NCBI GenBank assembly: GCA_965240325.2
Contig: OZ251237.1
Coordinates: 372,001 to 436,000 of the forward strand
Origin: Rebecca billardiae RCC1528
Taxonomy: Eukaryota > Haptophyta
DNA: 64,000 nt
Direction: 5' to 3'
The first letter of the stretch is position 1; each line of letters begins with the position of its first letter. Under the pieces are notes generated by a model that was not told where the DNA came from, ran no database searches, and was given only the letters and a program-made list of their open reading frames with translations. Made by a program: the position numbers and the translations under genes. Shown here piece after piece: positions 57,401-64,000 of this stretch.

Positions 57401-60400
57401 TGAGCGCGAGCTCGCGCTCGCGCGCGCGCTCGGTCGAGCGCGTGCGAATCAGCTTGCGCAGCTCGAGCATGTCGATCTCGCTCGCGGCTTTCAGGATGCC
57501 TTGGACGGACGGCTCGGCAGCGAGCTCGGGCGGCGCACGCGCGCCTGCGCTGAGTAAGAGAGGAACCACCTCGGCGCGCACCTCGCGCGCTCGCGCGCCC
57601 AGCGCATCGACCAGCGGCGTCCGGCCCCAGCGGTCGGCGAGCGACACGTCTGCGAGCGCGCACACCAGCTGCGACACGACCAACGTCGCCCCCGCGAGCG
57701 CGCCCAGCATCAGCGCCGTGCGCCCGTCGTAGTCGGTCGAGTCGAGGGGCGCGCCGAGCAGGACGAGCTCGCTGGTGCGCTCCTCGTCCCCGAGCGCAGC
57801 GGCCTCGCGCAGCCACTTGCCGAGGTGCTCTCTGGATGGGAGCGCGCGCGAGCGCATCAGCGCGCGCGCGACGAGGCCGTGCCCCGCGCGGATCGCGTCG
57901 TCAAGCGCCGAGCACCTCCACCGGTCGGTCGCGGTCACGTCTGCCAGGTGCTGGAGTAGGAACTCGGTGGTGCGGAGGTCGCCGCTGGTCGCGACGACGT
58001 GCAGCGCGGAGCGCCCGTCGTGATTCGCGCTGCTCACGTCGACGGAGTGCTCGAGCATCAGCGCGAGGTGCATCACGTCGCCGCGCGCGGCCGCGCCGTG
58101 CAGATGCATGGCCGGGTTGGAGAGCTGAAGCGTCGCGCCGCCGTGCGCCAGCTCCTCGGCCATGGCTGGCTGCCTGGAGATGACGGCCATCTCCATCGCG
58201 GTCGCGCCGAAGCGGTCGCAGGCGTGCACGTCCGCGTGCAGCTCGAGGAGCAGGCGCACCACCGCGGGCGTCCCCTCGAGCACACCGAGGTGGAGCGCGG
58301 TGCGCTGGTCGTAGGACGCGGTGCTCAGATCGAAGCCGTGCGTCACGAGCGTCTTGATCGCCTCGGTGTCGCCCTGCCGCACCGCCATCGCCATCTGCGC
58401 GAACGTGTCTTCGTTGCGCTCGACGATGGCATTGCGGATGGTCGCGCGCAGCAGCTCGTACTCGCGCAGCTCGTCCTCCGTCATCGTGCTCTTGTCAAAG
58501 CCCCCGCCGTCCGCCGTCTCGTCGCCGCGCGCGTCGAGGCCGAACCGGCGCAGCAGGTTGTGCGTCGCCAGCTCGGCCTGCTCGGGGTAGCTCTTCACGA
58601 GCTCCTCCCAGCTGCGCGCTGGCAGCACGACGAGGATCACCTCCGAGGTCGCGGTCGTCGACACCGTGTACGGCTGTGGGATGCCCACGATGAACGCGAT
58701 CTCGCCCACGAGCTGGCCGGGGCCGAGGTCGGGGCGGATGGTCGCCATGTGCTCGCCTTGCTTGGTCACGTGCAGCGCGCCGCCGACGCACCACAGCAGC
58801 TCCGTCGCGCCGTCGCCGCGCTTCCAGAGCGTCTCGGACGGCAGCACGTACCGCTCGAGCAGCGCGAGTGCGAGCTCGTCGTGGAACTGCGGCGAGCAGC
58901 CGTGGAACAGCCACGTGCTCGCCGTCTCCCTCGAGTACTGCGCGACCGCCACCTCTGTGCGCAGCGAGACGGGCATCTGCGAGACGACGCGCGAGATGCT
59001 GGAGGCCGCCTTGGCGTGCTGGAAGGTGAAGTGCTCGCGAATGCGCACGGCGAGCGCGGGCGGCAGGCGCCGCGTCGCCGCGTACTCGTCCACCGCCTTG
59101 AGCAGCTCCTTGAAGTGCAGCGTGTTCTCGTCCACTCTGACCAGGTAGTGGAAGAGCGTGCCGAGCACGTACGCGTAGAAGACCATCTGGATCGGCGTCA
59201 CCGCCGCCGCGTAGAGAATCTCGAGCTGCGTCGCGAGGAGGATGCCGTAACCCATCGCTGCGCACGGGCGCGTCGGTGTCGCGAGGGTGCGCGGGCGTGG
59301 GGCGGGCGCGCATCGGGCGCAGTCGTCAGTAGGCCACCGTGGTGTCGGCGGCCGGGCGGTGGACGAGGGGCGGCCGGGCGGCGCGCGGGCGGCCGGGCGG
59401 CGCGCGCACAAGACATTCCCGCCCACGCCATGTACTGCGCCATGAGAAGTTGGTGCCAACCGTCCTGCCGGTGCGGATCGAGCTCGGGGTTGCCCGTAAG
59501 TAGCTCAAGCTGGGCCGCCCAGGTGGGCAGCTCGAGCGGGGTCGAGCTCCACGAGTTTGCGATCAGCCACCAGCCGCACGCCACCCAGTGCGGCACGCTT
59601 ACGAGCACGAGCACAAACTTGTACACCGCGACGAACTTGGTGTCGGTCGAGAGGTCGTTGTTGATGTCGGCGACGGAGCGGACGAGCTCGCGCACGCGCA
59701 CGAGGCGCATGAGCTGCAGCCACGACCACGCTAGCGTCGAGCCAGTGGCGAAGAAGACCGCGCGGCCGAGGTGGAGGGCGATCACCACCGCAACGTCGCG
59801 AGCGACGATCGCGCTTGAGAAGGGCGTAGTAGCCACTGTCTGCGCCGGCGCTGCGGCAGCGCCGACGCCGACGCTGGCGCTCGCGGCGGCGGCCTCCCGC
59901 GCCGCGCGCCGCTGGCGCAGCACGGTCTGCGCGAGCCATGCAAGCTCAAACGCGTCGACGACCACGTCCAGCGCAATCGCCGTCGGACTGCCGATTACCA
60001 GCTCGGGCAGCGCGACGCGCAGCGGAATCAGCAGCTCCTCGAACGTGAGCGCCGGAAGCCGCGCGATCGTGGAGTATTTTGCGAGGCGCTCGGCGCGCTC
60101 ACGGCGCTCGAGCTCTCGCACGGCCAGCTCACGCCGCTCGAGCTCGCTGGACGCGCTCGTGCCGATCAGCACGGTGCGCCAGCGCACCCTCGCGCGCTGG
60201 CCACGAGGCCTTTGCGAGCTCGCGTCGGGCGTGCGCAGGATGCCGCGCGTCTGCGGCAGATCTGACGCTCCGGTTGAGCGTCCGATCGAGCGCAGCATGC
60301 CGTGCACCGTCCGCGGCAGAAGAGAACGAGAGGGCTTCACCGCCGTCGATACCGTCTCTGCGTCGTCCCCGACGGGCATGGTGATCGGAGGGACGAACAA

Positions 60401-60466
60401 GTCGCGCTTTGAGCTTTGGTCGTGCCACAAACTCACCTCACACACAAACACTTTCTCAATTCTCAC
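51414..60466 (-). CDS. two-module CNBD/ankyrin ion channel in one chain
   Basis: Four exons (60466-59410, 59257-53174, 53075-51622, 51512-51414) with GT-AG introns of 152, 98 and 109 bases and matching phases give 2,897 residues. Module 1 (about 140-880): helices in the S1-S5 pattern, a pore spliced as G-M-S-S-M-G-Y-G-I, an S6 segment with V-F-Y-A-Y-V-L-G-T-L-F-H-Y, a cyclic-nucleotide-binding-like fold and about eight ankyrin repeats. A linker of about 1,000 residues follows, acidic and Ser-rich, with one degenerate EF-hand-like stretch. Module 2 (about 1,905-2,720): six helices, pore loop S-M-I-S-A-L-G-L-S, S6, a second CNBD-like fold and about eight more ankyrin repeats. Each module resembles a plant AKT1-type channel subunit. 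Neither pore has the potassium T-V-G-Y-G-D filter, neither CNBD shows the phosphate-binding Arg, and the second S4 has few positive residues. Ion selectivity is unknown. Whether one chain is spliced as drawn needs transcripts. Confidence 0.75.
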
Positions 60467-60847
60467 CTGATGCTCTCCCTAGTCCCTCCCCGATTCCTCC
60501 ACCGTATTTACGAATATGACTGAAACGTATGAATTCATTTTGAACGATTCGATTTATGAACGTTCGCCATATTCACGATTGGGTATCGAATGGTTTGGTT
60601 CAATTGTTCCTCCAGCCAGAACCTTCGCACCAGCAAGGCAGATTGTTTGGATATGGGTACCAGTGTGTCGTTAAATCATAGAACGAGTACCAAGGTGGTA
60701 CCAAGGGGGTTCAAAGTACGGCGCTTAAATACTGGTACAATCGCCTTTGTCCGGTCCGGTTGAGCCTTCTCGGCGGCGGTCCCATTTCGGCGGCGGCGTC
60801 GCGCGACGCTGCCGACGCAGCTGTCGCGGACAAAAATACGGTACAGT
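60467..60847. promoter_or_regulatory. divergent intergenic region, channel/membrane protein
   Basis: 381 bases between divergent starts, clearly AT-richer than surrounding exons around 60,480-60,740. It contains two copies of a GAACG/CGATTC-like motif and GGTACCA repeats (GTACCAAGGTGGTACCAAGG near 60,688). No TATA-like box can be assigned with confidence. Confidence 0.4.
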
Positions 60848-61764
60848 ATGGCTTGCTGTCGTGGACAAAACAACATCGCTGATGAGGAGCGACCGGATGA
60901 CCGCCGTGCTCTCGCGAGTGGCGCGCCTGCTTCTGATGGGCCGCTAGTCGACCCCAACCCCGTGCCGGGCGTGCTTTGCTTCAAGGTGTGGGGTTTGGTA
61001 GGTGCACTCGTCGTCGTCGCCCTCTTCGCAGCCTTGTCGTGGGGGCTGCGAAGCTGGTGGAAGGTGCCTGGACTCACGCTGATCGAGCCCGTTTCTTACT
61101 ACTGGATGATGTTTGCAATCCTCACCTGGCTGTGGGAGATCTGCTTCATCTCGTTCAAGTTCCGCGAGACGCGCACGTACGCGGACTACCTGATGGCTGC
61201 GGACAAGCACGTCTGGCTCACGTCTTACGGTTGGCAAATGATCCTGCCATGGAACACCGCCGTCGTCTTTTATGCTGAGTACGGCGCCTGGGCCGACCGC
61301 GACTACTCGGCGCTCAAGCTCGACGAGAACCTGTGGGCGCGGGCGATCGAGGGTTCCCATGGATTTGCCGCCGGTGGCTTCTCGCTGCTCGCGATGATCT
61401 TCGCGGCGCAGTTCTCGCAGGCGCAGCTGCTCATCACCATGTCGGTTGGCATGGCAGCGCAGGGCATGAACGCCTTCCTCTATCTCGCCAGCTGTGAGTG
61501 TCGCGCGTGCGCCGCGGCCCGCGCCGTCTCGAGGCGGCCTGCTCCCAACTGTGCTCCCCCTCACCCGCACCACTGCTCCCGACTGCAGACACCTTGCTTG
61601 TCTTCGACCCGTCCAACCCCAACTACTCAACGGAGGCCTTCCCTTGCGGAGTTTTGGCCTGGCGACGCCCGTTCATGTGGATCAACGTCTTCTGGGTGGT
61701 GCTGCCCCTCTACGTCGTGATCAAGAGCTTGGCGCTTGCCGGCAGCGGCGCCCCGGTGGTGTGA
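60848..61764 (+). CDS. multi-pass membrane protein, family not identified
   Basis: Exon 1 (60848-61493), a 95-base intron with a classical GTGAGT donor (61494-61588) and exon 2 (61589-61764) give 273 residues. About six hydrophobic segments are visible, with the first near residues 48-68 and the last near the C-terminus. Loops carry recognisable short blocks: K-F-R-E-T-R-T-Y-A-D-Y-L-M, Y-G-W-Q-M-I-L-P-W-N, Y-A-E-Y-G-A-W-A-D-R-D-Y and W-A-R-A-I-E-G-S-H-G. The size and the conserved-looking aromatic and acidic loop residues recall sterol-isomerase-like EXPERA proteins, but I cannot match their signature, so this is only a suggestion. The cytosolic N-terminus of about 40 residues is acidic and lacks a signal peptide. 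Confidence 0.7.
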
Positions 61765-61994
61765 AGAGATCGGTGATCGACCGCGACATCGCGCGTGTAT
61801 TCGCGTAGGCAGCCTTAGGTGATCAGAGCTGCTGCTACTAGTGCTAGTACAGTATACTGTAAGTATACTGGTAGTCGTCGTCATCTGCGGCGCGCGCGCG
61901 ACGACATCGGCTGCTACTGACTGAGACGATGACTATAGCAGCTGCTAGCGAAGCCTATAGCAGCGCAGCTAGCGACAATGCTATAGCGCGCAGC
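61765..61994. other. convergent gap with short palindromes
   Basis: 230 bases between convergent genes. It contains ACTAGTGCTAGT, a GTATACTGTAAGTATAC foldback near 61,850-61,870, and repeated CTATAGCAGC motifs near 61,930-61,985. No gene is seen. Confidence 0.6.
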
Positions 61995-64000
61995 TTAATC
62001 GTCATCGTCAGCAGCACTGCCCGTGCCGGCACCACGCATGGTCGCGTGGTACGCCAGCCAGCGATCGGCGCCGCCCTCCCCGCTGATGAACTCGCCGAGC
62101 ACGGCGTCGAGCGCGGCCGGCGTGAGCACACCGCGCACGTGGGCGGCGCCGGCGTCCGCCAGCCGTGCCCACGCCGCGTCGTCGTCGAGCAGCTCGCGCA
62201 CGTGCTGCGCGAACGCCCGCGGCTCGTCTGCCAGCCGGATCGCGCGCGCCGCGTCGCTCGCGGACGAGAAGCCAAGGCCGCGCACGCCGTCGGTGCACGT
62301 GACCGTGGGCAGCCCGCGCGCGAGCGCGTGCGCGTTCTTGGTGGCGATGCCCGTGGCGTTGCGCAGCGGCGCGGCGAAGACGCGCGCTCGGCTGTACTCG
62401 GCCTCGAGCTCGGCCTCGGTCGCCTCGCCCACCAGCGTGACGTCGCCCGCCGCCAGCGCCGCGCTGAGCGCCCTGGAGTGCGCCGCGCCCTTGGAGTCCC
62501 ACCCAGCGCCCACCAGCCTCAGGTGGGCGCGGCCGCCCGCGCCGGTCGGCGCGCCGAGCGCGCGCAGCTGGGGTAGGACGCGCTCGCACATCCAGTCGAG
62601 CGCGAGCACGCTGAGCGGGTGCGCCGTGCCCACGTACAGCAGCCCCCGCCGCCCGGCGTGCGCGCGCGCGCGCTGCGGCAGCCCGCTCGTGTCGAGCACG
62701 AACGGCAGCCATTGCGCGTGCACGTGCTCGGCACGCACCGCGCTCAGCCACGCGGGGTCCCAGCCCCAGGGCAGCCGGCCGGTGCCCTCGGGCGCGAGCA
62801 GCAGCTCGGGCGCGCACGCGCCCTCCGCGCGCGCGCGCTCGCCGCCGCCACCGCCGCCGCCGCTGCCACTGCGCGCGGCTGGGCGCGCGCCCAGCGTCGC
62901 CTCCTCCAGCCGCGCCGACAGCGACACGCCCGCGCACCGCGCGTCGCGCGCGCACTCGGCGAGGGCGGCGTCGAGGCTGAGCACGCGCGTGGGCGCGGAG
63001 CCGCCGCCGCCCTCGGGCGCGCTCGCGGCGGCGTTGGCCAGGTCGCCGCCGTCGACCGCGGCGTCTGCCTCGGCCGCGCGCGCCGCCGCCGCGCTCGGCA
63101 TGCCCGCCGCGCGCACGCCGTGCGCGAGCGCAAACCGCGGCGGCGCCGCGCTCGCGTCGGCGTCGGCGCCGCCGTGCGCGTGCGCCGTGCGCTCGAGCAC
63201 GAGCAGCCGCGCTGCGTCGGAGGCGTCGGCGGCGGGGAGGCGCGCCAGCGCCTGGCCGGCGTGCGTGCGCAGCTGGAAGCGCGCGCAGCGCGCGGGCAGG
63301 CGCACGCCGACGCAGCGCGGCGTGCGCTCGCACTGCTCGTCGAGCGCGCGCACCGCGGCGGCGCGCCCCGAGCTGCCGCCGCCGCCGCGGCCGCGCGCGC
63401 CGCCGCCGCCCTCGCCGCCGGCGAGCGCGGCCGCAAGCCTCTCGGGCACTCGCACGGCCGTCGCGCCGACGGGCGAGCCGACGTGCAGCACGCCCGCCGG
63501 CGCCGGCGCGTCGGCGCGCGCGCCCACGCCGCGCGCGATCGCCGCCGCGTCCTCCGTCGAGACGGCGAACGTGACGTCGGCGCGCGCGTACAGCCGCGCC
63601 TCGCGCCGCCGCAGCCAGCGCGACACGGCGTCGACGTCGGTGGCGGGCGCGTGGTCTGCGAGCACGGCGCGCACGCGCACGTGGTGGATGTCGTCGGTGA
63701 CGACGGCGACGCGCGCGCGCGGCAGCGCGGCGCGCAGCCAGTGCAGCGCGCGCTCGGCGGGCAGCGCGAGGTGCGCCGGCTCCACCTCCACGCGCTGCTC
63801 GACGATGTGCGCGCGCGCGTACAGCTCGTGCGCGTGCGTGCTCATGAAGTCGGCGTCCGCAGCGTCGCGCGCCGCGTCGCGCTCGGCGTGCGCGTGCGCG
63901 TTCTGCGTGAGGTGCGTCGCGAAGACGAGGGCGCGCGAGATGTTGGCGCGCGCGAGCTGCAGCGCCGCCGACAGCTGCTCCTCGAACGTGCCGCCGTACG
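61995..64000 (-). CDS. GT4-type glycosyltransferase with Cys-motif insertions (partial)
   Basis: The frame is open to the right edge, so the N-terminus is missing. The C-terminal part is a GT-B fold donor domain of the GT4 type: G-L-L-Y-V-G-T-A-H-P-L-S, L-R-L-V-G-A-G-W-D, the nucleotide-sugar-binding block F-A-A-P-L-R-N-A-T-G-I-A-T-K-N-A-H-A-L-A-R-G-L-P-T-V with its family Glu replaced by Asn-Ala, and a terminal helix. The visible N-terminal part has R-V-A-V-V-T-D-D-I-H-H and A-D-V-T-F-A-V-S. Between the two Rossmann domains lies an Ala/Gly-rich insertion of about 250 residues with two short modules, C-E-R-T-P-R-C-V-G-V-R-L and C-A-R-D-A-R-C-A-G-V-S-L, which recall PAN/Apple-like cysteine motifs. 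The C-terminus ends in four Asp. Donor and acceptor are unknown; surface glycan synthesis is a fair guess. Confidence 0.72.
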   Translation of the reverse strand, partial: YGGTFEEQLSAALQLARANISRALVFATHLTQNAHAHAERDAARDAADADFMSTHAHELYARAHIVEQRVEVEPAHLALPAERALHWLRAALPRARVAVVTDDIHHVRVRAVLADHAPATDVDAVSRWLRRREARLYARADVTFAVSTEDAAAIARGVGARADAPAPAGVLHVGSPVGATAVRVPERLAAALAGGEGGGGARGRGGGGSSGRAAAVRALDEQCERTPRCVGVRLPARCARFQLRTHAGQALARLPAADASDAARLLVLERTAHAHGGADADASAAPPRFALAHGVRAAGMPSAAAARAAEADAAVDGGDLANAAASAPEGGGGSAPTRVLSLDAALAECARDARCAGVSLSARLEEATLGARPAARSGSGGGGGGGERARAEGACAPELLLAPEGTGRLPWGWDPAWLSAVRAEHVHAQWLPFVLDTSGLPQRARAHAGRRGLLYVGTAHPLSVLALDWMCERVLPQLRALGAPTGAGGRAHLRLVGAGWDSKGAAHSRALSAALAAGDVTLVGEATEAELEAEYSRARVFAAPLRNATGIATKNAHALARGLPTVTCTDGVRGLGFSSASDAARAIRLADEPRAFAQHVRELLDDDAAWARLADAGAAHVRGVLTPAALDAVLGEFISGEGGADRWLAYHATMRGAGTGSAADDDD

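Overview
This is a very GC-rich window from a eukaryotic nuclear genome. Most genes contain short introns (about 80-190 bases) whose ends and phases can be checked by eye. The gene content points to a flagellated, mitochondrion-bearing protist: RNA polymerase III, a complex I subunit, prefoldin, ribosome biogenesis factors, a SHIPPO-type flagellar protein and a mitochondrial-type Phe-tRNA synthetase. A MutS2 homologue with a signal peptide would fit a secondary plastid, so a microalga such as a haptophyte is my best guess. That guess rests on composition and gene style, not on a diagnostic marker.

Layout, left to right. 244-14,182: an unknown polytopic membrane protein (-), an Mpv17-family protein (+), a seven-helix membrane receptor with a cytoplasmic TIR-like domain (+), a secreted Pmp-like beta-helix protein (-), a LUC7-family U1 snRNP factor with degraded zinc fingers (+) and a sulfotransferase-like protein (-). 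14,236-20,206: a retroelement with gag-like and RT-RNase H frames and the split repeat order A1-frames-B1-A2-B2, typical of Ngaro/PAT-type tyrosine-recombinase retrotransposons. It sits 53 bases from the sulfotransferase start codon. 20,463-35,533: an unknown, perhaps axonemal protein (-), prefoldin 2 (+), the RNA polymerase III largest subunit (-), mitochondrial PheRS (+), an NDUFB2-like complex I subunit (-) and MutS2 (+). 36,405-49,834: a PP2C phosphatase with helical repeats (-), a COG0523 metallochaperone GTPase (-), a PAS protein (+), a SHIPPO protein (+), a TFIIA-alpha-like fragment (-), RRS1 (-) and an RSL1D1-like ribosomal L1-domain protein (+). 51,414-64,000: a predicted 2,897-residue protein holding two CNBD/ankyrin ion-channel modules in one chain (-), an unknown membrane protein (+) and a glycosyltransferase (-) cut by the right edge.

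No operon logic applies. Genes alternate between strands, with short divergent promoters (130-320 bases) and convergent gaps that often hold perfect hairpins. RRS1 and RSL1D1 share a divergent promoter and both belong to ribosome assembly. The most unusual items are the two-module channel, the 7TM/TIR-like receptor, the split-repeat retroelement with a palindrome array, the LUC7 protein lacking zinc ligands beside introns whose donors are mostly GTGCG, two candidate first exons made only of ATG, and a complex I intron whose acceptor lies inside a long foldback. Exon boundaries come from reading phase, splice dinucleotides and family conservation; no transcript data were available.
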